NCBI GenBank assembly: GCA_002087915.1 | Contig: LWDP01000009.1 | Coordinates: forward strand, 1 to 48,743 | Direction: 5' to 3' | DNA length: 48,743 bases | DNA from: Enterospora canceri | Taxonomy: Eukaryota; Microsporidia; Enterocytozoonidae | The notes under the pieces: generated by a model | What the model saw: only the letters and a program-made list of their open reading frames with translations | What the model was told of the DNA's origin: nothing | The model's database searches: none | Part shown: in pieces, positions 25,298-33,829 of the stretch | Numbering within the stretch: position 1 is the stretch's first letter | Layout: each line of letters opens with the position of its first letter | Program-made: the position numbers and the translations under genes

Positions 25298-26983
25298 ATG
25301 AAAAATTTATTAACCGGTAGATACTTGAGAAGCATTGTTGATGAAATAAATACAGACACGTGTTACGGTCATCTTATGACTGTTTATTCAGCACTAATAA
25401 GAGAAATAGACGTAGAAGCAGAAGAGAAAGACGACTTCATCGAAGCATTGAATTTGGTCAATGCAAAATTGAGGGAATTCGTACCATTTGAATACCAATT
25501 TTACATCATAGACAGACCAATTTATAAGGGAAAGAAGGAGATGAAGAAAGGATTGTTCGAATTGTTTACAGATTGCATCATTCAAATGGTTCTAGAACAC
25601 ACAACTACAGAATTAACCAACGAATTGAATAAGGTACAAAACAAACAGAATAACACCAAAGAACAAGCTGGGATAAACAGCTACATTTGTAATGCGCTGT
25701 TTAGAATACGAAATGTTCCATTATCACCAAAAATGACAAAATACGTTGCATTTGCCCTGAACAAAGATGACATAAAGGAATTTCTAAGTTTCATCATCAA
25801 AATGGAACATAAGAGAAATACAGCCTTGGAAAGCAACGAAGAGTTTGCTGCATCTTTTCTTGACGCATTAAACAGCCTCTTTCTGGCCATCAAGAACATC
25901 AACAGTGATACGTATGCTGAAATTCTAAAAATAGTCCATAGTGAGAAGAAGTTTTTCAAAAGGGTCATCTTCAGCAATTTACCAGATGTCTACATGTCAT
26001 ACGTCTATTCAACAACACGAGACTACAACTTCGATGTACTGGTTTCATTGTACGATAGCAGACCGTATCTTGTAGAAGAGACAATTCTAAAGGTAAACCA
26101 AGGAGAATTATTGATTCCAAGAAAATCATTCATTGATAAGATAATGGAAAACGACAAATACTTTGCCAAGATGATCATCAAACTGGATTTAACAAAAGAG
26201 GAATTGGCAAATGTGACTGAAAACTCAAACTTATTCCTGGTTGAATATTTCACACAAAAGGCTGGTCCAATGGTTGATCTCTGTAAAGTATTAGCTAACA
26301 AGAGTGAGGAATTCATTATAGAATTTCTGGAGAACAATGTCAATAGCGATAATATGCCAAATTTAATCAGAAGCATAAGTTACGCAATTAAGCTTACATC
26401 AAACCTGAAAGAGTTCATTTTGAACAATTTTGGAGACAGAAAGGAGTATTTCAACGCACTCATTCCATTTCTCACAGTTGATGAAATAGAAGAGAGACTA
26501 GGAATGTGGTACGAGAAGAACAAGACCATTGAAGCACTGTTGAGGAAGTATCACTCAGGTGACTTACTAACTGTCTTACACAAAATGGTGTATTCTAGAA
26601 ACATCAAGGCCGTAATTGAAGAAACACTTGAAAGTAACAAATTCACCGATAGTGACTTCATATTTCTGCTGAAGTTCCTGGAGACTACTGAATGTGATTT
26701 CAAATACAAAACATGCTTAGATTGCATGAATAAGCGTAAGAGTCTCCAAAAGCAATGCATTGTGTTTCTAGAACACTCTCCTGGCAGTATCACCAATAAA
26801 GAATACGTCAGCTGTCTTGAGGCAGCTGGCAACCTAAAGCTGTACGAAAATGTACCAATTCAAGAATTGTTTGACTTGGTCCAAGGTAACCCCAGAATGA
26901 AGAAGCAGCTTCAGAAGCTGTTGAATAAGTCAAAGAAGTCAACCAAAAAGCAGAATGAGATGAAGGCGTTTTTGAATCTATGA
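25298..26983 (+). CDS. HEAT-repeat protein, symplekin/Pta1-like
   Basis: 561 residues, all alpha-helical with HEAT-like pairs. The C-terminal third resembles symplekin/Pta1: FNALIPFLTVDEIEERLGMW, SGDLLTVLHKMVYSRNIKAV, then FTDSDFIFLLKFLETTE, a helix with two Cys, VFLEHSPGSITNKEYVSCLE and VPIQELFDLVQGNPRMKKQL. Symplekin is the scaffold of the mRNA 3'-end cleavage and polyadenylation complex. The N-terminal part is less clear, so another helical-repeat protein is possible. No CCC run precedes the ATG, and the gene follows the previous one by 18 bp. The basic end (KKSKKSTKKQNEMK) would fit a nuclear protein. Confidence 0.55.
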   Translation: MKNLLTGRYLRSIVDEINTDTCYGHLMTVYSALIREIDVEAEEKDDFIEALNLVNAKLREFVPFEYQFYIIDRPIYKGKKEMKKGLFELFTDCIIQMVLEHTTTELTNELNKVQNKQNNTKEQAGINSYICNALFRIRNVPLSPKMTKYVAFALNKDDIKEFLSFIIKMEHKRNTALESNEEFAASFLDALNSLFLAIKNINSDTYAEILKIVHSEKKFFKRVIFSNLPDVYMSYVYSTTRDYNFDVLVSLYDSRPYLVEETILKVNQGELLIPRKSFIDKIMENDKYFAKMIIKLDLTKEELANVTENSNLFLVEYFTQKAGPMVDLCKVLANKSEEFIIEFLENNVNSDNMPNLIRSISYAIKLTSNLKEFILNNFGDRKEYFNALIPFLTVDEIEERLGMWYEKNKTIEALLRKYHSGDLLTVLHKMVYSRNIKAVIEETLESNKFTDSDFIFLLKFLETTECDFKYKTCLDCMNKRKSLQKQCIVFLEHSPGSITNKEYVSCLEAAGNLKLYENVPIQELFDLVQGNPRMKKQLQKLLNKSKKSTKKQNEMKAFLNL

Positions 26984-27006
26984 TAGGTTTGTTTGTTTAC
27001 ATGCCC

Positions 27007-28245
27007 ATGAGTGAAAAAGACGCATTTGCCTATCAAATTGACGAAGAGTTCATGCCACTTGAAGACCCACCTAAAAGAAACAAAACCAGCCTATTTCATA
27101 AAGTGTTGAACTGTGACTACACCAAGACTGAGCAAATTAAGATAGTCAAGTCTCTTTCTGTCATCTCCGGATGCATCCTCTGCGTCATCTGCGGACTGAT
27201 ACGCATCTCATTCTGCTGGCACACCAACCTATTTCCAAGTAGCCAAATCAACAATGCAAACGAATACCAGGAAATTGATCTACCAATTTCTGTTGGTGCC
27301 TTGCTCATCACCCCAGCTGTCTATCTCTATCTCGGCTCCATCAACACCATCTTCGTCTTTGGTTCTGGATGCATCTGCTTCTTCAGCCTGGCCCTGAAGC
27401 TTCTCAATCCAACTAAGCCATTTGCGATATTCTTCAGGGTGTTTCTTGGTGCTGGAATGGGCCTGCTCGACTACTTTCTGGTTCAGTACCTGGGTGAGAC
27501 ATTTGGGACTACTGGAAGTGCCACCTACAACATGACGCAGATGTTCAAGTCAGTTGGCGTCTCCCTCGGTGCCATGCTCTACTACTTCACAGGCCGCAAC
27601 TTCTACGAAGTCATCTTCGTTCTTTCCTTTGCAATTATGCTACTATTTAAGGTTGGTTGCATCAAGGTGTATGCAACTCCACCAGATGCGTCTGCTGAGT
27701 ACCGAAAGAGGATCCTCGCCCTCATGTCCCTCTTTGGAGTCTTCTTCGTGCTCCAGGGCCTCTTTGGACAGAACATGCTTCTTGGATTCGACTCTCTCAT
27801 TTCCCCTAGGGAGTTTGTCCTGTTTAACCTTATTTTCGGCACCATTTCCATTTTGTACTACGGATTCAAAATCAGGCACACCAACCTTGGATTCAAAGTA
27901 TGGGCAATTTATTTCATTGGTGTCGTAACCTGCGTTCTCAGCCACTGCCTGCTTTCTGCTGACTTCTACCCCAAACTGGCACTCTTCTGCCTCTTTCTGA
28001 CGTACAACATGTTTGTTGAGTCACTTCCTGAGCTTGGTCTCGGCGGCCTGCTTCAGGACGATGCAAGACGCCTCAGGTGGCTTCTCTCGAAGACACTTGT
28101 TCTGGTCACAGACGTAGCTGCCAAGTTGTATGGGATGATCTCAAAGAAGGAGGAGTTGAACAACCTGATCCACTTTCTTGTTGTGACTGTGATTCTGCTG
28201 AATGGGATATTTCAAGTTGTTTTCAGGGAGACCAGGTCCAACTGA
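27007..28245 (+). CDS. Polytopic membrane protein, transporter-like
   Basis: 412 residues from the ATG at 27007, which abuts CCC (27004-27006); an ATG at 27001 is an alternative. The hydrophilic N-terminus of about 45 residues is followed by 10-12 transmembrane helices (for example LSVISGCILCVICGLIRISF, PISVGALLITPAVYLYLG, FFRVFLGAGMGLLDYFLVQY, MSLFGVFFVLQGLFGQ). The Gly-rich fourth helix and a break in the middle resemble a major-facilitator layout, but I cannot place it in a family. Codon usage turns markedly GC-richer than in the preceding gene. TGTTTGTTTAC (26990-27000) lies in the short upstream spacer. Confidence 0.7.
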   Translation: MSEKDAFAYQIDEEFMPLEDPPKRNKTSLFHKVLNCDYTKTEQIKIVKSLSVISGCILCVICGLIRISFCWHTNLFPSSQINNANEYQEIDLPISVGALLITPAVYLYLGSINTIFVFGSGCICFFSLALKLLNPTKPFAIFFRVFLGAGMGLLDYFLVQYLGETFGTTGSATYNMTQMFKSVGVSLGAMLYYFTGRNFYEVIFVLSFAIMLLFKVGCIKVYATPPDASAEYRKRILALMSLFGVFFVLQGLFGQNMLLGFDSLISPREFVLFNLIFGTISILYYGFKIRHTNLGFKVWAIYFIGVVTCVLSHCLLSADFYPKLALFCLFLTYNMFVESLPELGLGGLLQDDARRLRWLLSKTLVLVTDVAAKLYGMISKKEELNNLIHFLVVTVILLNGIFQVVFRETRSN

Positions 28246-28365
28246 TACCGTAGATGCGATTATGTCATCAATCCACCATATTCAGTACAACACCCATTTT
28301 GGTTGTCATAAAACGTATTACCACGGTATATCAAAAATATCAATAAAAACAATACCCTATTTAAT

Positions 28366-28782
28366 ATGACAGCCAATAATAAACAGGAAATGGCACGCAA
28401 GAGGAACATGCAGGCACTGCTTGGGATGTTGAAGATCATGACGATAGAGGACGACTATGGCGTGAACAGACCCAGGGTACAGAAGAGCGAGTTTCAGAAG
28501 GGTGTTCTGAAGGCTGTTTTCGGAGTGACCAAATTTCCATCGAAGCAAACACGAGAAGACCTGGCACTGCTGCTGAATCAAACAGCACGTAGCATCCAAA
28601 TCTGGTTTCAAAACCAAAGAAACAAGAACGTAAAAAAGTATCTGCAACGGACTAAGAATGATACGAAGGTGACAGTTGAGTCCAATACGCTAACTAACAT
28701 TATTGAGAAGGAGTTGTCATCATCAACCAGAAAGCAGTGGGACGAATTCATCAACTTTGACCTAAATAGGAGAGAACCCTGA
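28366..28782 (+). CDS. Homeodomain transcription factor
   Basis: 138 residues. A homeodomain spans about 37-95: helix 1 FQKGVLKAVFGVTKFPSKQT, helix 2 REDLALLLNQTARSI, and the recognition helix with IQIWFQNQRNKNVKK. It is followed by a Ser/Thr-rich segment and a short helical end. CCC (28355-28357) lies 8 bases before the ATG. A second homeodomain gene is at 35946. Confidence 0.88.
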   Translation: MTANNKQEMARKRNMQALLGMLKIMTIEDDYGVNRPRVQKSEFQKGVLKAVFGVTKFPSKQTREDLALLLNQTARSIQIWFQNQRNKNVKKYLQRTKNDTKVTVESNTLTNIIEKELSSSTRKQWDEFINFDLNRREP

Positions 28783-28794
28783 CAAATGGCATTT

Positions 28795-31518
28795 TCAGTC
28801 TTCTTTTGTTTTCGCACTGATTGTTTCCAGCATCCCCTCGTTCATCAACTCACATTCCACAATGAACTTGCTGTTGTTGAATAGAATTCCACCAGTGTCA
28901 TCAATCGCATCAACTGATTTGATTCTGTTCACAAACTGCTTCACCAACCAATTGATGCTCATTGTGGCTGGGTTTCCATTCAGGTTGAAATTGTGGTTGA
29001 GTAGAAACACAATCAGCTGTGACAAGTAGACCAGATTGTCAGCCACCCTATCAAGAATGCCACTCAAATAGCCATTCAATTTGGAGTCATTCAGAAGAGA
29101 GCACTTTGTGATTTGGTAGGCCATTCTACTCAAATCAGTTGAACTATTCTTCAGTGCCATCAGGTACTTCATGGTGTTTGAGGCAGTTGCCAATTCATTG
29201 GAGAATACTTCATTGAAGAAGACTGTGCTCATTTCATCCTCTGATACCTCAACTGTGCTACTGAATATGTCGTATTTCTGGATGATGATATCGTGATATT
29301 TTGAACAGGAAGACAGGAAGGCATTGAACAGTTTGAGACTGTTTTCTCGGTCATCTGTTTTCTGGGCTACGTCAAGCAGCTGCCTGTAGAAGAGCACCGT
29401 TGTCTCATTCGTCTTTCTGGCTCCAGTTGCGGTCTCACTGCTGAATTGGGTGGTGGAATCATTCAGTACGAAATAGCGGTACAGGAATTCAATCTGCTCA
29501 TTCTCAAGCAGGTGAATCAGTTTGTGTGGGTTTCTGTTGATGAATTTGAACTTGGTTTCCTTATCGAGAATTGTGAAGTTCTCAAGCAGATCGATGTTGT
29601 TCAGGACCAGGGTGTTTGAGAGTGTTCTGACCAGGAGATTGTCGCTCTTTGAGAGGAGCTGGGTGTTTTGTTCTAGGACAGCGGTGCTGGTGAATTTGGT
29701 GTCGCATATTTCACTGTACAGGGCACTGTACTGGCTCAGGACGTTGATTTTGTGTCTGGTTGAAAACATCGACCTGAATACGCCCTGTGGCTTTGGCTTC
29801 TCTATTTTTGAGAGGTGATCAGCAAATGAGTCAGCCTGGTCGACTGTGAGTGTTCTGATTTCCATGAGACAGCAGTATCCCCGTATCACATTTGGAAGCT
29901 GATCTGGATCAGATTCGATGGACTTCAGAAACTGCTCAAACTGGTCAAGTTTGCTGAATATTTTGCACAGCCTGAAATAGTCAACGATGGTCATTTTGGT
30001 AGCCAGGTCTGGGCTATTCAGAAACACGTATTTGTATATTGCAAGAATGCCATTTGTATCAGACAATTCCAGTGATTTGTGTGATTCTGAATACGCCTTA
30101 TAGACGAGATATTTGTCGTATCCATCAGTCCAATGGTGTGGAAATTGGATTTCTTTTGTTGTGATATCATCGTAGAACTTACGCATCTCATCCTGTGTGA
30201 ATATCTCAGTCTCCAACTTCTCGTAGTACTCCCTAAATGGCATCTTTCTATCACCATGGATTTTATAGAGCATCGTATTCAGAAACACGAATGAGTATGT
30301 CACCTTGAAGTACTCTGTTACAATGAGTTCATCCACTGATCCATTTTCAGGGAGCTTCTCTCTCACAATGGCCCTGATTTGCTCGTCTTCAATCATTCCA
30401 TTTTGTTGGCAATAGACCTCAGCAAATACACGAAGCACTCTGTCAATGACTTGGCTCTCTCCTGGCATCTGAAATGTCGATAGAAACCATCTCAATGCGT
30501 CCAGTAGAAACATCTTCTTGAAACAGAGCATCCTTGTCCACTCTCGTAGCAATTCAACATTCTTCTCCTTGCACAATATTTCACCAAGTGCCTTGAGTGA
30601 GACCAAATCACATAAAAACATGCTGCTTAGATCCACGTTGTTGTAGACTCCTCTATTGACATTCTCAATCTCCTTCTTGAATGCCTCCTTCTTCTCAACC
30701 ATTTCAATAATTCGCTCATACTTCAATTCTATTTCATTCTCATCAATATGATCAAAATCACATCCTGTTACATCAAATTCATTGCACAATTCGTCGTACA
30801 GGTTGTTGACTTGAAGCAGTCTCCTGATGGACTTGTTCTTTCTGAATATCATCAGGTCGTACTTGCAGAATGTCTCAGACAGACTGATTCTGTTGGCCCA
30901 GTCTGCGATCCAGTCTCCTCCTTGAAGCGTGTAAATCAGCTGCCTGTATTCTGGACAGTCGTAGCCGATCATGACAATTTGGTCTCCAAGTTTGTCGCAA
31001 AAATCAACCAGAAACTCCTTCAGAAATGCAAACCGCCTGTAATTCTTGTAGGCGATGAATGCGTCGAAGAACTCCTCCCTCAGAAAGACCTTGAAGAGGT
31101 TGTAGACTGCGATGTCCCTGGTCACGTCTGCCTCGAAGACGTAGATGAACTTGAGAAACAGGTCGATCTTCTGCTTCTGATTCAGATGGGTTGCAAATTC
31201 ACCAGTGTCGTAGAAGTACTTGATGCATAGAGTGAAATAGGCAACAAGCACCTGTGACGTGTACTTGTCGGCAGAATGGGCCTTCATGCCCAGTAGATCG
31301 CCTAGACATATGCTGACTGGATGCCTGTTCATGATGTTGAGGAAGTAGAGGGCCTCTTTGTTTGTCAGACGCATTTTCAGTATTTTGTTGTATGCGTCGA
31401 CGGTGCTGCATTCGTCGACGAGACTGCTGAACAGACGCAGCTCCCTGGAGCTGCTTGGACAGAGCTTCAGCATCTCCCTCACTGTCTCCTCCCTGAGACC
31501 TGTCTGCAACTGTGACAT
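28795..31518 (-). CDS. Sec7-domain ARF guanine-nucleotide exchange factor, divergent
   Basis: 907 residues. A Sec7 domain lies at about 275-455: LLDALRWFLSTFQMPGESQV matches the LR-FL--F-(L/M)PGE-Q core, IDRVLRVFAEVYCQQNG follows, and YSFVFLNTMLYK matches the hydrophobic groove motif before the last helices. It is flanked by long helical-repeat regions like those of Gea/GBF1 and BIG/Sec7 proteins, but at about half their length. The protein should activate ARF GTPases on the Golgi or endosomes. The loop that normally carries the catalytic Glu finger, near 310-325, is poorly conserved. CCC (GGG 31523-31525) precedes the ATG. Confidence 0.8.
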   Translation of the reverse strand: MSQLQTGLREETVREMLKLCPSSSRELRLFSSLVDECSTVDAYNKILKMRLTNKEALYFLNIMNRHPVSICLGDLLGMKAHSADKYTSQVLVAYFTLCIKYFYDTGEFATHLNQKQKIDLFLKFIYVFEADVTRDIAVYNLFKVFLREEFFDAFIAYKNYRRFAFLKEFLVDFCDKLGDQIVMIGYDCPEYRQLIYTLQGGDWIADWANRISLSETFCKYDLMIFRKNKSIRRLLQVNNLYDELCNEFDVTGCDFDHIDENEIELKYERIIEMVEKKEAFKKEIENVNRGVYNNVDLSSMFLCDLVSLKALGEILCKEKNVELLREWTRMLCFKKMFLLDALRWFLSTFQMPGESQVIDRVLRVFAEVYCQQNGMIEDEQIRAIVREKLPENGSVDELIVTEYFKVTYSFVFLNTMLYKIHGDRKMPFREYYEKLETEIFTQDEMRKFYDDITTKEIQFPHHWTDGYDKYLVYKAYSESHKSLELSDTNGILAIYKYVFLNSPDLATKMTIVDYFRLCKIFSKLDQFEQFLKSIESDPDQLPNVIRGYCCLMEIRTLTVDQADSFADHLSKIEKPKPQGVFRSMFSTRHKINVLSQYSALYSEICDTKFTSTAVLEQNTQLLSKSDNLLVRTLSNTLVLNNIDLLENFTILDKETKFKFINRNPHKLIHLLENEQIEFLYRYFVLNDSTTQFSSETATGARKTNETTVLFYRQLLDVAQKTDDRENSLKLFNAFLSSCSKYHDIIIQKYDIFSSTVEVSEDEMSTVFFNEVFSNELATASNTMKYLMALKNSSTDLSRMAYQITKCSLLNDSKLNGYLSGILDRVADNLVYLSQLIVFLLNHNFNLNGNPATMSINWLVKQFVNRIKSVDAIDDTGGILFNNSKFIVECELMNEGMLETISAKTKED

Positions 31519-31774
31519 TTATGGGCTCAGTCTCAAGGTGTTTCTGCATTAATTCATGTAACTTCTCTTTTATGTAAAATAAGCTTAATTTGTTTGTTTG
31601 TCTCTCAACCATATTCTGTTTTTAATAGACCTAACTAACTGTTTCAAAATATCGCTATCATTTTAATCACTAAATCAGTATCACTAATATCCCATAGGCT
31701 ATCTGTGACCTCATGCTCCTGTTTCAGTAATTTCAATTTCATTCTCCCTCTTAATAATTTTTCTCTTCACCCCC
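31519..31774. promoter_or_regulatory. Shared upstream region of the Sec7 and actin genes
   Basis: 256 bp between divergent start codons, longer than most gaps in this window. It contains AAGCTTAATTTGTTTGTTTG (31581-31600), which combines the AAGCTTA motif with two overlapping TGTTTGT forkhead-type sites. CCCCC at 31770-31774 abuts the actin ATG. The size and motif content suggest richer control than for the compact promoters elsewhere. Confidence 0.5.
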
Positions 31775-32902
31775 ATGCTTACTCAGGAAACTGACGAAAC
31801 ACCTGCCATTATCATTGACAACGGGTCTGGGATGGTCAAGGCTGGATTCTCTGGCGACGATGCGCCTCGATGCGTCTTTCCGTCGATCATCGGCGTGCCA
31901 AAGCACCAGGGCGTCATGATTGGAATGGGACAGAAGGACAGCTACGTTGGAGACGAGGCACAGTCGAAGAGGGGGATCCTGCAACTGAAGTACCCGATCC
32001 GCCACGGGGTAGTGACGAACTGGGAGGACATGACGAAGATCTGGCACCACACGTTCTACAACGAGCTGAGGGTGGACCCGTCTGAGCAGTCGGTGCTGTG
32101 CACTGAGGCGCCCCTGAATCCAAAGGTGAACAGGGAGAAGATGTGTCAAATCATGTTTGAGACGTACAACGTGAGGAGGTGGTACATGCAGATCCAGGCG
32201 GTGCTCTCTCTCTACGCGTCAGGAAGGACGTCTGGGCTCGTCCTCGACAGCGGAGACGGCGTCTCCCACGTCGTCCCAATCTACGAGGGCTACTCTCTTC
32301 CGCATGCCATCATGCGCCTGAATTTGGCTGGCCGCGACATCACGCACTTCCTGGCGAAGATTCTGACTGAAACTGGGATTTCGATGAACACGACGGCTGA
32401 GATTGAGATCGTCAGGTGCATCAAAGAGAAGCTCTGCTACGTCTCGATGGACTACGAGGCGGAATGCACCAGCAACAAGGCGGAGGTCGAGTACACGCTG
32501 CCAGACGAGTCGGTCGTGAAGATCGGGTCGCAGCGATTCCGTGCCCCTGAAATCATCTTCAACCCAAAGATGAATGGGCTCGAGGCCCAGGGGATCCACG
32601 AGGCCATCTACGCGTCGATCCAGAAGTGCGACATCGACATCAGAAAGGACCTCTTTGGGTCGATTGTTCTCAGTGGCGGAACCACCTGCTACAAGAACAT
32701 GGCAGACCGAATCAAAAAGGAGGTGTCGAAGTTGGCTTCACCAGCAATCACCGTCAGAGTCATCTCGCCTGCTGAGAAGAAGTACAGCGTATGGATCGGT
32801 GGATCGATTCTGTCGTCGTTGAGCACGTTCCAGACACTTTGGGTCACAAAGGAGGACTACGATGAGCTCGGTGCTGAGATCGTACACAGAAGGTGCTTTT
32901 AA
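31775..32902 (+). CDS. ACT1: Actin
   Basis: 375 residues, the canonical actin length. Nucleotide-binding motifs [18 protein letters not shown] and [10 protein letters not shown] are intact, as are [46 protein letters not shown] and [10 protein letters not shown]. The end is HRRCF in place of the usual HRKCF. Other departures from typical actin are [20 protein letters not shown] and the highly changed C-terminal quarter ([40 protein letters not shown]). Codon usage is strongly G/C-ending, consistent with high expression. CCCCC directly precedes the ATG. Confidence 0.97.
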   Translation: MLTQETDETPAIIIDNGSGMVKAGFSGDDAPRCVFPSIIGVPKHQGVMIGMGQKDSYVGDEAQSKRGILQLKYPIRHGVVTNWEDMTKIWHHTFYNELRVDPSEQSVLCTEAPLNPKVNREKMCQIMFETYNVRRWYMQIQAVLSLYASGRTSGLVLDSGDGVSHVVPIYEGYSLPHAIMRLNLAGRDITHFLAKILTETGISMNTTAEIEIVRCIKEKLCYVSMDYEAECTSNKAEVEYTLPDESVVKIGSQRFRAPEIIFNPKMNGLEAQGIHEAIYASIQKCDIDIRKDLFGSIVLSGGTTCYKNMADRIKKEVSKLASPAITVRVISPAEKKYSVWIGGSILSSLSTFQTLWVTKEDYDELGAEIVHRRCF

Positions 32903-32937
32903 TTCACTAAATCGAAATGGATGCCTACTTCTGTAAG

Positions 32938-33062
32938 TTGTTCTTACTATTATTTTGACTATTATTTTGACTACCATTTTAACTACTATTCTTATTACTA
33001 CTATTCTTACTACTATTTTAACTACTACTACTTCTTACTACCCTTACTTATAATTACTCTAA
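32938..33062. repeat. ACTATT/ACTACT simple-sequence tract
   Basis: About 125 bp of imperfect short repeats (ACTATTATTTTG, then ACTACTATTCTT and ACTACTACT variants) between the 3' ends of the convergent actin and DRE2 genes. Probably a microsatellite; it also supplies the 3' flanks of both genes. Confidence 0.75.
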
Positions 33063-33386
33063 CTACTCCAAGTTGCCTAGGTCGTCCTGGTTGAAGTCTA
33101 CTTCTTCCCCCTCTTTGAAGGATGGCATCCCCTTGTACGGGCAGCCAGAGCACCTGAATGCGTCTCCCAGGTAGCAGCTGCCACAGGCTGACTTCTTCGG
33201 AGCAGTCTCGCTCTTCCTGCTACAAGTGCAATTTGCACACTTTCTACTCTTTTTGACTCGTCTCTTATTTGGTGCATCAATGGCATCTATTTCATCAATC
33301 TGTCTCTCTCGTGGGTCATTCTGCTTCGATGCTGCCATTTTGAGCAGTTTCTCCAATTCATCATCCGTGACTTTACTATTCTTCAT
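33063..33386 (-). CDS. DRE2: DRE2/anamorsin (CIAPIN1), minimal Fe-S form
   Basis: 107 residues from the ATG at 33386. It keeps only the cytosolic Fe-S assembly part: motif I KCANCTC (C50, C53, C55), motif [22 protein letters not shown] (C68, C71, C79, C82) and the conserved FKEGEEV. The N-terminal methyltransferase-like domain is absent. Motif I normally has a fourth Cys 8-11 residues upstream; none is seen here, so its cluster would lack a ligand or use another residue. With TAH18 (42556) it would pass electrons from NADPH into cytosolic Fe-S assembly. A basic stretch (KRRVKKSRK) precedes motif I. Confidence 0.88.
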   Translation of the reverse strand: MKNSKVTDDELEKLLKMAASKQNDPRERQIDEIDAIDAPNKRRVKKSRKCANCTCSRKSETAPKKSACGSCYLGDAFRCSGCPYKGMPSFKEGEEVDFNQDDLGNLE

Positions 33387-33412
33387 TGTGGTGTGATATT
33401 TGCCCAATAAAA
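33387..33412. promoter_or_regulatory. 26-bp bidirectional promoter
   Basis: 26 bp between the DRE2 ATG (minus) and the ATG at 33413 (plus). A CCC signal (33403-33405) serves only the plus-strand gene; DRE2 has no CCC run on its side. Confidence 0.55.
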
Positions 33413-33805
33413 ATGGCAGAAATAAATTGGCCAATTCCACCAGTCAACTTCGACAACTACGACGAGGACGGCTTCATACCAGAGAAGATGACACTGTTCA
33501 ACGTGGGATACGTCTACAGGGAGGGCAGGATGGAGCAGGAGATGGAGTACGAGGAAGTGGACAGGAACAGGAACAGGGTGAGGAAGATGGTGGACGAGTC
33601 ATTCAGGGCATTTGGGGAGTTATTGACTGGATTTGATCCACTGAAACTGGATAGGATCGTACAGATTCACACGGAGATTAATGAGGTGTTGAACAAGGGA
33701 AAGAAGTACGAGAAGGAGGAGTGTATTGCAAAGGCACGGAGGAAGCAGAGGGAATTCATTGAGAAAATAAGCAGCAGAATAAATGAACTACTTTATGCGT
33801 ATTAA
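33413..33805 (+). CDS. Small coiled-coil protein, possibly Mediator subunit 7
   Basis: 130 residues from the ATG at 33413 (CCC at 33403-33405). The opening [20 protein letters not shown] has the aromatic and proline-rich look of the Med7 N-terminus, and the C-terminal half ([20 protein letters not shown] ... [20 protein letters not shown]) matches the Med7 pattern of a conserved helix ending IN-(I/M)-H--(L/I)NE followed by a long coiled coil. The match is by pattern only; it could be another small coiled-coil factor. Confidence 0.45.
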   Translation: MAEINWPIPPVNFDNYDEDGFIPEKMTLFNVGYVYREGRMEQEMEYEEVDRNRNRVRKMVDESFRAFGELLTGFDPLKLDRIVQIHTEINEVLNKGKKYEKEECIAKARRKQREFIEKISSRINELLYAY

Positions 33806-33829
33806 TTCACAAACAAATAACCCCATTGC

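Noticed and set aside
31199..31612. 137-codon minus-strand open frame upstream of the Sec7 gene
   Set aside because: It is out of frame with, and mostly overlaps, the 5' end of the Sec7-domain gene, whose own CCC start signal is clear.
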